Positions 16,473 through 24,799 of a stretch of 41,125 bases of DNA are shown here, in pieces (within the stretch, counting starts at the first letter, position 1; each line of letters opens with the position of its first letter). The stretch is from the NCBI RefSeq assembly GCF_002551815.1, contig NZ_NVPR01000001.1:60281-101405 (forward strand), in the 5' to 3' direction. This DNA comes from Bacillus sp. AFS098217. GTDB lineage: Bacteria; Bacillota; Bacilli; Bacillales; Bacillaceae_G. Under the pieces are notes generated by a model that was not told where the DNA came from, did no database searches, and worked only from the letters and a program-made list of their open reading frames with translations. A program made the position numbers and the translations under genes.

Positions 16473-17563
16473 ACGAAAGGAGATCTACGATATTAACGTA
16501 CAATAAAGTCATAATACAGTTACATTCAACTATTGGCCAAACGACTACGTAACTTCATTCGATATGTCTACACTGCTCATGAAGATGAAGCACTCTTTTA
16601 TCATGGTACTATCGTGTGAAAGACAATGACTCCTCGTGCTTAATAGATGGCTAAACACTAGAAACATTCTTCTCATTCAACCATATAGATAATGTAATAC
16701 CTGACCATTTGCATCCCTTCTTCGCAGGTGTGACACGTAGACAAGACGTGGACCAACTAAGAGTATGTATGCCGTTACATGCTCTCTCATATGTATACAT
16801 AGCAAGACAGGACATCGTATAGACATACGCCCCCAAGGACTTATAGCTAAAGTTCCAAGCCCCCTGCCCCGCAAGTACACATGCCTATGTACTAGTAATG
16901 ACATAAGTATATATATTTAATGACAACCTCATACAAACAATATATGTACTTATATGCATCCACTCACATAGGCAGTCTAACCAAGAAAATATTAACTCTT
17001 CCCCTCATTTTTGAAGCACTCAAAATACCATTAAATAAAAGTGAGATTTTATCCTAACCTCTCACTCTTAGACATCACTAGGACCGCCCAAGTTCGATTC
17101 TAACGGACAGCATTTCTTTATTTATAGCAAAGGAGCAAAAAAACAACGAACCTTGTATGACTTCGTAAACCCTCATAAAATAGACGGCTAATTGTCGTTG
17201 AAGTCTCAGTTACTTTGCACGAAGCAATTAAATCTTTGCTGAACCCTTGTAAAGCTTCCTGAAAATAAATAATCCTCCATATCGTGCGTCTAGATATAGA
17301 GAATCTTATACTAGATAATTATGATATCTATTCAATATAATAGAAACAACAATTATAATAATTACCTCACAGACAACTTATATATATTTAAATAATTAAT
17401 ACACATATTAAACATGCAACAGGGGGATGGTTTACAAATTTATAATATATACTTTATCCTCTACCGCTTCGAACACATCGACTCCCAGAATCAAGGTTAT
17501 TTTTCAACTTTGCTTAAATATCCTTTAATCAGTAGAAAAATCATATATTATAAGTATTTAAAC
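16473..17563. other. 1.1-kb gene-poor region of unusual composition
   Basis: Short frames on both strands (for example 16651-16904 minus) lack convincing starts or protein-like composition. 16640-16990 is less AT-rich than its surroundings and rich in alternating motifs such as ATGTAC and the 12-bp palindrome TATGTATACATA (16790-16801). AGTGAGA/TCTCACT pair at about 17040-17070. It may hold a decayed gene, an origin or a structured RNA; I can name none. Confidence 0.4.
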
Positions 17564-17905
17564 CTATACTTGTTGTTCCTTTTTTTGCATTTCTTTTGCC
17601 TCTCTTTTTACAACATCTTTCCTCAACTCTTTAATCTGTTCCCAGTTTTCATCTGTCAGATAAACTTCAGGCTTCATTACAAAGAGCCCATCCCTATGAA
17701 CAAAGTAAACAGTTTTTGGATTTATTATCAATTTTATAACTAAATAATCCTTACATTTAAAAAAGCTTTCTATATACGCAATTAACTTTTCCATATCTGC
17801 ATTAGCTACAACTTCTTCATAAATAGGTAATTTTGAAATATCTCTTATTAATTTTTTCCAAGAACCTTTTGGATCAGACTTTAAAATATCCAAAGTTACT
17901 CTCAT
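17564..17905 (-). CDS. Hypothetical protein, 113 residues
   Basis: No family recognised. Soluble, mixed alpha/beta at the N-terminus (YLVIKLIINPKTVYFVHRDG), ending in a lysine/glutamate-rich helix (KELRKDVVKREAKEMQKKEQ). The ATG has GAGGT at 8 bases. It follows a 32-residue ORF by 96 bases on the same strand and is convergent with nothing nearby; the recombinase diverges from the pair. Confidence 0.65.
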   Translation of the reverse strand: MRVTLDILKSDPKGSWKKLIRDISKLPIYEEVVANADMEKLIAYIESFFKCKDYLVIKLIINPKTVYFVHRDGLFVMKPEVYLTDENWEQIKELRKDVVKREAKEMQKKEQQV

Positions 17906-18001
17906 ATTTTCTACCTCAAATCATTGTATTAATATAAAAAATCATATTAACACAAAAGAACAAGTTAAGAAGAAAAATATAGTACCATATTTTCCTTTTT
18001 C

Positions 18002-18100
18002 TTACTCTCCTTTTTCTAGGAATACTTCATACAATACGCACGATATGCTCTCAATTAAAACTTCATAAACATCAAGATCATTCTTCTCTTCCATATTCAT
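18002..18100 (-). CDS. Small acidic protein, 32 residues
   Basis: A short ORF: MNMEEKNDLDVYEVLIESIS followed by CVLYEVFLEKGE. The ATG has a good ribosome site (AGAGAGG, 4 bases away), and the peptide would be an amphipathic acidic helix with one cysteine. It probably shares a transcript with the 113-residue gene downstream and is divergent from the recombinase, the position where excision regulators often lie. Function unknown. Confidence 0.45.
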   Translation of the reverse strand: MNMEEKNDLDVYEVLIESISCVLYEVFLEKGE

Positions 18101-18220
18101 TTTACCTCTCTTAGTTCCTTTTATTGTTCACCATCATATCAACTATTTAATACAACAATCAAACTCGTTAGTACTATCTAAAAATATTTTTTAAAATCCA
18201 CCATTTTTGTCATTATCAAT

Positions 18221-18251
18221 TTGACATCCTTCGATTGAACATGCTTACAAT
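18221..18251 (+). promoter_or_regulatory. Possible promoter of the large serine recombinase
   Basis: TTGACA at 18221-18226 and TACAAT at 18246-18251, with a 19-base spacer that is longer than optimal. It lies 46 bases before the recombinase start. Confidence 0.35.
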
Positions 18252-18296
18252 TGAATATGGAAATTTATTAATTAATTCAAAAATGGAGGGAAATAC

Positions 18297-19853
18297 ATGA
18301 AAGTTGCTCTGTACGTAAGAGTATCAACAGAAGAACAAGCCGAAGAAGGATATTCAATTGAAGGGCAAGTAAAAACTTTAACAGACTACTGTAAAAGTCA
18401 TAAATATGATATTTATAACACTTACAAAGATGACGGGTTTAGTGGTAAATCGACTGAGCGTCCTGCCTTACAACAATTACTAAATGACTGTAAAAATCAT
18501 AAATTTAACATGATTATCGTTTGGAAGATATCTCGATTATCACGTAAACAATTAGATTTCCTACAACTCATTGACTATTTTGATAATAATAATGTTTTAT
18601 TCTCTAGTGTAAGCGAATCAATCGATGCCTCAACTGCCACTGGAAAAGCAATGATGCAGATGATGGGGACTTTTGCTGAATTAGAACGAAATACGATTGT
18701 AGATAATGTAAAGATGGGAATGAAACAGAGGGCTAGAGAAGGAAAATGGAACGGAGGTAGTATGCTTGGATATACCTCTAAAAATAAACAACTTGTTATC
18801 GTTGAAAGTGAAGCCGAATTAGTAAAGAAAATCTTTCATCTCTATTTAAATGGAAAAGGATACAAAGCAATTGCTAATCAACTAAATCATGAAGGGCATA
18901 AAACAAAAAGAAATATGGCGTTTTCTACAAATTCAGTTCGGACAATTCTTCATAATTCAGCGTACGCAGGTTATATATCATTTAATAAGGTTACAGAATG
19001 GAGTGAAAAAAGAAGAAAAGGAAACAATCAAGATCCTATAATTGTCAAAGGAGAACACACAGCCATTATTGATGAAAACACCTGGCAAAAAACTCAAACA
19101 CTTTTGAAACGAAAATCAAATAAGCCAACAAAAACATTTATAGGAAACTTCCCTCTGACAACACTTTTAAGATGTCCAATGTGCGGACAAGGAATGATTG
19201 GTCATAAAATAAGAAAGTCACCTAGCACTAATGAATATATTAGATATTATCAGTGCGGAAATTTTCATTACAAGGGATCGGCGGTATGTAAATCTAATTT
19301 AATTCGAGCAGATTATGCAGAACAATATGTATTTGAAAAGTTAGAAGAAATTGTTTCTGATCCGCTAATTCTTCAAGATATTATCGATAATGTTAATAAT
19401 AAAATAAGTAAGCATCTTCAACCTTTAAAAAACGAATTAAAAACTACCAATGAACAGATTTCTTCTACAGAAAAAAATATCAACAGATACTTTAATCTAT
19501 TTGAGGCTACTAAAATTCCAGGAGATTTATTAGCAAATAAACTTGAATCATTAAACCAAGAATTAACTCAGTTAAAAGGTAGAAGACAATACGTAGAACA
19601 AAAATTACAAGAACCTACTATCAAAGAAGTTTCCTTTGATAAAGTCTTTGATACGCTTTCCGCTTTTTCAAAACTTTTACCTACATTACCTGCAGAAAAA
19701 CAGAAACATTTTCTACACACACTGATTGATCGTATCTTTGTGAATCATTCTGATGATATAAAAAAAAGAAGTATCAAAGACATTATCTTATTCTTTGATA
19801 CTTCTTCCTCAAATAACTATGTGCTTACTTATGATACGGTTCCCCACGATTAA
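18297..19853 (+). CDS. Large serine recombinase (integrase of the element)
   Basis: 518 residues in this integrated form. N-terminal resolvase domain: [19 protein letters not shown] with catalytic serine S10, then [17 protein letters not shown] and [20 protein letters not shown]. Recombinase domain from ~150 ([34 protein letters not shown]). Zinc-ribbon-like CPMCGQGM...YYQCGNF...GSAVCKS at ~300-340, then a coiled coil (~375-450). GGAGGG lies 6 bases from the ATG. The last codons (LTYDTV-PHD) are read from the att repeat and rlmH itself, antisense to rlmH, overlapping it by 29 bases. In the excised circle the frame would run on for 19 other residues. It probably integrates and excises the element at rlmH, as Ccr proteins do for SCC. 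Confidence 0.95.
   Translation: MKVALYVRVSTEEQAEEGYSIEGQVKTLTDYCKSHKYDIYNTYKDDGFSGKSTERPALQQLLNDCKNHKFNMIIVWKISRLSRKQLDFLQLIDYFDNNNVLFSSVSESIDASTATGKAMMQMMGTFAELERNTIVDNVKMGMKQRAREGKWNGGSMLGYTSKNKQLVIVESEAELVKKIFHLYLNGKGYKAIANQLNHEGHKTKRNMAFSTNSVRTILHNSAYAGYISFNKVTEWSEKRRKGNNQDPIIVKGEHTAIIDENTWQKTQTLLKRKSNKPTKTFIGNFPLTTLLRCPMCGQGMIGHKIRKSPSTNEYIRYYQCGNFHYKGSAVCKSNLIRADYAEQYVFEKLEEIVSDPLILQDIIDNVNNKISKHLQPLKNELKTTNEQISSTEKNINRYFNLFEATKIPGDLLANKLESLNQELTQLKGRRQYVEQKLQEPTIKEVSFDKVFDTLSAFSKLLPTLPAEKQKHFLHTLIDRIFVNHSDDIKKRSIKDIILFFDTSSSNNYVLTYDTVPHD
19760..19806 (-). terminator. Strong minus-strand terminator inside the recombinase gene, serving rlmH
   Basis: A perfect 15-bp stem, 19766-19780 with 19792-19806 (AAGAAGTATCAAAGA and complement), loop 11. 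On the minus strand it is followed by TTTTTT, 18 bases after the rlmH stop. It is carried by the element, at its right end, within codons for [14 protein letters not shown]. Confidence 0.78.
19825..19842. repeat. Right attachment-site repeat in the 3' end of rlmH
   Basis: TTACTTATGATACGGTTC; on the minus strand it is exactly codons E-P-Y-H-K-stop of rlmH. Identical to 6872-6889. The staphylococcal SCC site lies at the same codons of the same gene. Confidence 0.88.
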
Positions 19854-20304
19854 TCCGAAATGCTCGATACACTTGCTCTAAAAGCACTAGTCTCATCAAT
19901 TGATGCGGTAATGTCATCTTTGAGAATGAAAGGGATTCATTAGAGCGCTTCATCACTTCTGAACTCAGTCCAAGTGACCCTCCAATTACAAATGCTATTT
20001 TACTTTTCCCATATGTAGCAAGGCGATCTAGCCCTTCAGCAAATTCTTCTGATGATTTTTGTTTACCTTCAATAGCCAGCGCAATGACATGCGTATCATC
20101 TGAAATTTTATCCAATATACGTATGCCCTCTTTTTCTTTTACAATTAACATTTCTGCTTCACTTAAGTTTTCCGGTGCTTTCTCATCTGGTAATTCAATA
20201 ACTTCTACTTTGGCATAAGATGATAATCGTTTTAAGTATTCTGCAATACCTTGTTTTAAATATTTTTCCTTTAGTTTTCCGATTGATATAACCGAGATAT
20301 TCAC
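19825..20304 (-). CDS. rlmH: 23S rRNA pseudouridine-1915 N3-methyltransferase
   Basis: SPOUT-class methyltransferase acting on helix 69 of 23S rRNA in the assembled 70S ribosome. The 159-residue product begins at GTG 20304 (AAGGTGGGG upstream) as [19 protein letters not shown]. The knot motifs [13 protein letters not shown] and [20 protein letters not shown], and the invariant end [12 protein letters not shown], identify it. The frame is open further upstream but that reads through DnaA-box DNA and is not family sequence. The element inserted without changing the protein: the last codons are in the att repeat. Its transcript should now end at the terminator brought in by the element. Confidence 0.97.
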   Translation of the reverse strand: MNISVISIGKLKEKYLKQGIAEYLKRLSSYAKVEVIELPDEKAPENLSEAEMLIVKEKEGIRILDKISDDTHVIALAIEGKQKSSEEFAEGLDRLATYGKSKIAFVIGGSLGLSSEVMKRSNESLSFSKMTLPHQLMRLVLLEQVYRAFRINRGEPYHK

Positions 20305-20329
20305 ATGTATTCCCCACCTTACAAACACG

Positions 20330-20372
20330 TTATCCACAAAACTTATCCACATATCCACAAACATTACCCACA
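20330..20372 (+). promoter_or_regulatory. Cluster of DnaA boxes
   Basis: TTATCCACA occurs perfectly at 20330-20338 and 20343-20351; ATATCCACA at 20351-20359 and TTACCCACA at 20364-20372 each differ by one base. All point the same way. A further perfect box is at 20455-20463 inside the CxxH/CxxC gene. Spacings of 13 and 8 bases suggest cooperative DnaA binding. Confidence 0.7.
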
Positions 20373-20549
20373 TATTGTGTGAGAATCTGTGTTCGATACA
20401 ACATATGTCGCCTTTTTTTGACAAAATTCACATGTTTTTTGTTCTTTTTCCGAGTTATCCACATTGTTAATAACTGGTGCTACTTCACATTCATCCACAA
20501 TAATATCTAGCGCTAATTCTACATGCTCTAAACAACAAGGTAAATTCAT
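20364..20549 (-). CDS. CxxH/CxxC small zinc-binding-like protein
   Basis: 61 residues. [20 protein letters not shown] carries a CCLEH (CxxH-type) motif and [20 protein letters not shown] a CxxC, the pattern of the conserved Bacillus CxxH/CxxC family, always near htrA and rlmH. The ATG at 20549 follows GAGGTGAG. Probably binds one zinc. Function is unknown; position in the wal-htrA-rlmH run suggests co-expression with them. Confidence 0.82.
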   Translation of the reverse strand: MNLPCCLEHVELALDIIVDECEVAPVINNVDNSEKEQKTCEFCQKKATYVVSNTDSHTICG

Positions 20550-20603
20550 AGTTCTCACCTCACTTTTTCACAATAGAAAACAGGAGGGCAGTCCTCCTGT
20601 TTT

Positions 20604-21788
20604 TTAATAATTTTGACTGGCTAACTTAACCGTTGTTGTTGCTCGTTTAGTACCACGATAAAACGTAAGAGTCATTTTATCATCGATTTTTTTATTATAT
20701 AAGGCCGTTCGAAAACCAATAATATCATGTATTGGTTTTCCATCTACTGCTACAATTACATCATATTCTCTGAGCCCTGCATCCGTACCAGGCGATGGAC
20801 TCTTCACATCTAAAATACAAACCCCATCTGTTACACTATCTGGTAAATGCAATGTTTTAGACCAATAATAATTCGGAATTTCATTTAGTGATCTAAGTTC
20901 AATTCCAACATACGGTCTTCTTACTTTTCCGTATTTTTCAAGCTCATTCATAACAGGAACTGCTCTTGTAACAGGAATGGCTAATCCAATTCCTTCTACT
21001 TCTTTTGCCGCGATTTTCATCGAGTTGATCCCAACTAGTTGTCCTGCCGCATTTACAAGTGCTCCACCGCTATTCCCTGGGTTAATAGCAGCATCAGTTT
21101 GTAATACCTCCACTTGCCAATCATAATGCCCATCTTGGTCTAAATCTACAGGAACAATTCGCTCATTTGCAGAAATAATCCCTTGCGTTACGGTCCCTGA
21201 AAATTGTAATCCAAGTGGATTCCCAATTGCAATAACTGGCTCTCCTCGGTGAAGCGTATTAGAATCACCAATCTCAATTACCTTCTTTACAGGCTTTGCA
21301 TCTATTTCTAAAACAGCTAAATCTGTGACTACATCGCTACCCAATATTTTAGCAGGAATCTTTTTGCCATTGCTTAAGCTTACCTCAATGCGATTCGCCC
21401 CGGCAACAACATGATGGTTCGTTACGATATAAGCATGACTATCTGTTTTCTTATAAATGACGCCTGATCCTGTTCCAGCTTCTGAATCTGCCTCCGAAAA
21501 ATTATCACGCTGGATGTTTATTACACCAACAACCGCTTCTGATGTACGATCAACAGCATCTACCAAACCAGAGTGATTCGCTGTTTGTGATTGTTTAACT
21601 GCCACATTCCCATCACTTGCCTCAGCTTGCTGTAAAGAGCCAGTTCCAGATTCAGAAAACAAAGGGGCCCCAAACGCAAATAATGAAGCCCCAACGATTG
21701 TTCCTGCTACGCTAGAAATAATGATACCTTTGTGCTTCCTTTTGTTTGTTCTTTTCATACGAAACTCTTCTTCATCAATAAAGGACAT
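20604..21788 (-). CDS. htrA: HtrA-type membrane-anchored serine protease with PDZ domain
   Basis: Degrades or refolds misfolded secreted proteins at the outer face of the membrane. 394 residues: short cytoplasmic N-terminus, one TM (IIISSVAGTIVGASLFAFGA, ~24-43), a linker, then a trypsin-like domain with catalytic His in VTNHHVVAGAN, Asp in DVVTDLAVLEI and Ser in NPGNSGGALVN, and a C-terminal PDZ (~285-385; SPSPGTDAGLREYDVIVAVDG). In B. subtilis this position is yyxA. AGGTG precedes the ATG. It follows walJ in the wal operon. Confidence 0.94.
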   Translation of the reverse strand: MSFIDEEEFRMKRTNKRKHKGIIISSVAGTIVGASLFAFGAPLFSESGTGSLQQAEASDGNVAVKQSQTANHSGLVDAVDRTSEAVVGVINIQRDNFSEADSEAGTGSGVIYKKTDSHAYIVTNHHVVAGANRIEVSLSNGKKIPAKILGSDVVTDLAVLEIDAKPVKKVIEIGDSNTLHRGEPVIAIGNPLGLQFSGTVTQGIISANERIVPVDLDQDGHYDWQVEVLQTDAAINPGNSGGALVNAAGQLVGINSMKIAAKEVEGIGLAIPVTRAVPVMNELEKYGKVRRPYVGIELRSLNEIPNYYWSKTLHLPDSVTDGVCILDVKSPSPGTDAGLREYDVIVAVDGKPIHDIIGFRTALYNKKIDDKMTLTFYRGTKRATTTVKLASQNY

Positions 21789-21851
21789 ACTTGTTCACCT
21801 ATCTTCCTGAAAACAACTATATTCACCTTTATTGTTTACTAAAATCAAGAA

Positions 21852-22646
21852 TTATACGTATTGAATTTTCGTGGGATTCTTTGGATCAGTATCATGTATT
21901 TCAAACGATTCCCCAACCCCAAAACCTTTTTCTTCCAGAACTTGTGCTACAGACATACGTGCTAATTCTTTCATGTTGTTATCTAAACTTAAATGCGCTA
22001 AATAAATATGTTTCGTCTCGTCTGTGATAACATCCGTCATCGCGAGTGCAGCATCTTCATTGGAAACGTGACCTACATCACTTAAAATACGTCTTTTAAT
22101 ACTCCACGGATAGCGTCCCATACGAAGCATTTCAACGTCATGATTGCTTTCAAATACAAAAGCATTTGCTCCTTTAATAATCCCCTTCATACGATCACTT
22201 ACATAACCCGTATCTGTAATAAGAGCTAATTTTCTATCATTATGATGAAAAGCGTAAAACATTGGTTCTGCCGCATCATGAGATACGCCAAATGACTCAA
22301 CTTCAATATCTCCAAATGTTTTTACATCACCAATTGAGAAAATAAATTTTTGATCAGTTGGAATGTTCCCGATTAAATGTTCCATTGCATCCCACGTTTT
22401 TTCGTTTGCGTACACAGGTAGCTGATACTTCCGTGCTAAAACACCAAGACCCTTAATATGATCACTATGTTCATGTGTTACGAGAATACCTGATATATCT
22501 TGGATATTTAACTCTGCTTGCTTAAATAAAGCCTCTGTCGCTTTACCACTCAATCCTGCATCAACAAGCAATTTTTGTTTCTCAGTTCCTACATATAACG
22601 CATTTCCTGTACTGCCACTTGCAAGTACACTAAAATGCAGACTCAT
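21852..22646 (-). CDS. walJ: Metallo-beta-lactamase-fold hydrolase WalJ (YycJ)
   Basis: 264 residues. The dinuclear metal motif [12 protein letters not shown] and upstream [16 protein letters not shown] are typical of YycJ; later ligands are in ITDTGYVSD and ESNHDVEML. It belongs to the WalRK operon and has been linked to coordinating cell-wall and DNA replication or repair; it probably has nuclease activity. Its start overlaps the end of yycI by 17 bases, implying coupling. Confidence 0.93.
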   Translation of the reverse strand: MSLHFSVLASGSTGNALYVGTEKQKLLVDAGLSGKATEALFKQAELNIQDISGILVTHEHSDHIKGLGVLARKYQLPVYANEKTWDAMEHLIGNIPTDQKFIFSIGDVKTFGDIEVESFGVSHDAAEPMFYAFHHNDRKLALITDTGYVSDRMKGIIKGANAFVFESNHDVEMLRMGRYPWSIKRRILSDVGHVSNEDAALAMTDVITDETKHIYLAHLSLDNNMKELARMSVAQVLEEKGFGVGESFEIHDTDPKNPTKIQYV

Positions 22647-23475
22647 TCCCGCTCACTCCATTATTCTTTTCGTTTTCCTTTTCCTTCTTTACTAACTTAA
22701 TAACTTGTCCTTCAATAGCATTCACAAAGAAATCCTCTTTTTGCTCTGTTTTTAAATTCCATGTTGGAGCAAGTACTTGTTTATTAGACTCATGCAGAGC
22801 AACAATAGTTGCATAGCCAATTTTTCCTTCTTTAAAATGCGTATTTTTCTTTATTTCATTCTTCAAGTATAAATTTTCTAAAGCTGTTTGAGCTGTAATA
22901 ATTTCTTGCTCTTTTGCCTTTTCATTTTCACCCATTTCTTCTAAATCAGTTAACATGGTTTGCTTATACGAAACAATCTCATTCTTCTCATTTAAATCAA
23001 CAACAATCATCCCTTGTTCATTATAAAAAATAGGTTTATCTTTATACTTTTGAAAGAAATAAATGTTCGATCCATCCGCCTTCCCAAACTCATACTTTTG
23101 TCCATCTAACACGTAATTTTTCAAAAACTCACTATACTTATCTTTAGATGGTGTTTTTGCGTTTAACAATGGTTCCTTTAAGTAACTTACAATTGTTTTT
23201 GAATCATCGTGTAAGCTAGGGGTTTGATTTTTCAAAGAGTGAATATCCTCTTCTTTAAAAGTCTTATTTTTCGCGATAATAAAGGAATCTTTCTTTGGTT
23301 CCTTAGGTAAATCACCAACCGTAATTTTATCAGCTTTTAATTGCTGATCCACTTGTGTTTCGGTCATGAGTTCTAACTGGTTACTATCTTGCTTTTGAAT
23401 GAATTGAAACACGAGAAAGAGGTCTAAAACAAAAAAGGTAGCAATGAATATTGTTTAAATTCTATTCCAGTCCAA
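22630..23475 (-). pseudogene. yycI: WalRK accessory protein YycI, interrupted by an early stop
   Basis: YycI is a single-TM protein that, with YycH, binds WalK through its membrane helix and adjusts kinase activity. Here the expected TTG start at 23475, overlapping yycH, reads L-D-W-N-R-I and then TAA (23457-23455), where relatives have lysine; the frame then continues intact as TIFIATFFVLDLFLVFQF and all of the extracellular domain to 22630. Reinitiation at a GTG (23412) would give a 260-residue product without the anchor, which would stay in the cytoplasm. So the gene is probably inactive or altered, unless this base is a sequencing error. The downstream domain is otherwise undamaged, which points to a recent change. 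Confidence 0.75.
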
Positions 23476-24799
23476 TTAGCTTTCCCCCCTCCTCTTCACT
23501 CCACTCACGCATTTCATGATTTTCCCCATACTCCACATACCAAATTGGTTTTAAAGTTCCACTTTGGGGTTTTTCACCTGTAGCATATGGTTCATTTTCT
23601 GGCACTAATTTATAACCAATTCCGATATTTTGAATCAATTTTTTATCTATCTCAGGATTATTTTCTAATGATTGAGTAACAACCCAACCAGTTGGAAGTA
23701 CCTTCTTATCTTCAGGACTAATACTTTTGAATTTAAATAAGGGTCTTTTATAGCTAATTAATTCTTCTGCTCCCCACACTTGTTTTAATTCCGTCATCCC
23801 ATCTTTATTAAATACAGGTAGGCCGTCCTCATACAAGCGAAATTTTGTTTCTCCCTTGGAGTTTATATAGTTAAATCTATAGCCTTCTGTTATACCGCTA
23901 TGCCCATTAACAAATTCAAAACTCTTTTGTACAAGGAGAGAATCTTGCATATGCCTATCACTAGGTACAGATGAATTTGTGTACTCTAGCATTACACCAC
24001 TCTGTTTAATTTGCATAGAATGAATACCATCTGTGTATGTCTCTTCTGACTTATCAGAAATAAGAGTTGCATAACGCGGATCACTAAATAATGCATTCTT
24101 AAACGAGTCTATTCCCAAGTAAGTGGGGATATAGAGTAGGCTACTGATTTCTGTCGTTCCATCTGGTAAGAATATTTTTTTCGTATCATTTATATCATAC
24201 TCAAAATAAGGTTTTGCCAATGCTACAAATTGATTTTGTGCATTTACAATATCCTTTACATTTACACCTGTTAATGTCATTTTATAGATTTCACGATTGC
24301 CATAAGAAACAAAATTCACTTCAATATTTTGATCTCGGCTTCTTGAAGGATCAATAATGATACGATCAAAGCTTCGATTTTCCAACTTCTTATCCTTAAT
24401 TGTTAACACGCCTCTAATCGCATCAAACGGAATCTCTGTAGGAAATATAATTTCGATTTTCCCTTCCCCATGTACATAAGAAAGAAAATCACCTTTAGAA
24501 ACTGTATTTGTGATATCCGTCCAATCATGTAATTGTCCTTTCTCAAGAATTGTATATATTAAGTCTATATTCCCTTGCTTTTCACTCACGAAATGCTTCT
24601 TATCTTTATGAACAATTATAGAAGACGGAACAATTACATTTGAAATATCTTGTTTTAGTGCATCTGCATTACCTTCGACGAATTTGGTACTTTGCATTGA
24701 ATTAGAATCAGGTACATATGTCCATAAATTAAAGGTAAGAAACAGGCTAATGACAACTAGATTAATTAGAACAATGGTTTTAAAGTTTTCCATATTCAT
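23462..24799 (-). CDS. yycH: WalRK accessory membrane protein YycH
   Basis: 445 residues. One N-terminal TM (IVLINLVVISLFLTFNLW) anchors a large extracytoplasmic domain; with YycI it controls WalK. The ATG at 24799 overlaps the walK stop as ATGA, so I prefer it to the frame's TTG two codons earlier; a second ATG is two codons later. Sequence such as WTYVPDSNSMQ after the TM and the length fit YycH of Bacillus. Confidence 0.92.
   Translation of the reverse strand: MNMENFKTIVLINLVVISLFLTFNLWTYVPDSNSMQSTKFVEGNADALKQDISNVIVPSSIIVHKDKKHFVSEKQGNIDLIYTILEKGQLHDWTDITNTVSKGDFLSYVHGEGKIEIIFPTEIPFDAIRGVLTIKDKKLENRSFDRIIIDPSRSRDQNIEVNFVSYGNREIYKMTLTGVNVKDIVNAQNQFVALAKPYFEYDINDTKKIFLPDGTTEISSLLYIPTYLGIDSFKNALFSDPRYATLISDKSEETYTDGIHSMQIKQSGVMLEYTNSSVPSDRHMQDSLLVQKSFEFVNGHSGITEGYRFNYINSKGETKFRLYEDGLPVFNKDGMTELKQVWGAEELISYKRPLFKFKSISPEDKKVLPTGWVVTQSLENNPEIDKKLIQNIGIGYKLVPENEPYATGEKPQSGTLKPIWYVEYGENHEMREWSEEEGGKLIGLE

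Larger units (their letters stand above)
6872..19842. mobile_element. SCC-like integrated element at the 3' end of rlmH, large serine recombinase
   Basis: Bounded by the 18-bp direct repeat TTACTTATGATACGGTTC at 6872-6889 and 19825-19842; the right copy is the last five codons and stop of rlmH. The recombinase gene lies against the right end, as in site-specific integrative elements. Inside are about 12 genes unlike those of the flanking core: replication initiator, resolvase, HNH protein, XRE-ImmA regulator, nucleotidyltransferase-channel operon and membrane proteins. No conjugation genes, phage structural genes or recognisable resistance gene are seen. The bounds are direct observation; mobility is inferred. 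Confidence 0.88.

Noticed and set aside
16651-16904. Two minus-strand ORFs of 61 and 75 residues
   Set aside because: Overlapping frames with no ribosome site, unusual residue composition and no resemblance to known proteins.
17090-17125. T-loop-like GTTCGATTC, possible tRNA end at an insertion site
   Set aside because: The flanking bases do not form a T stem or acceptor stem and no D or anticodon arm lies upstream.
6872-19842. CRISPR array, insertion sequence or prophage structural genes within the element
   Set aside because: No regularly spaced repeats, no DDE transposase with inverted ends, and no capsid, tail or lysis genes were found.
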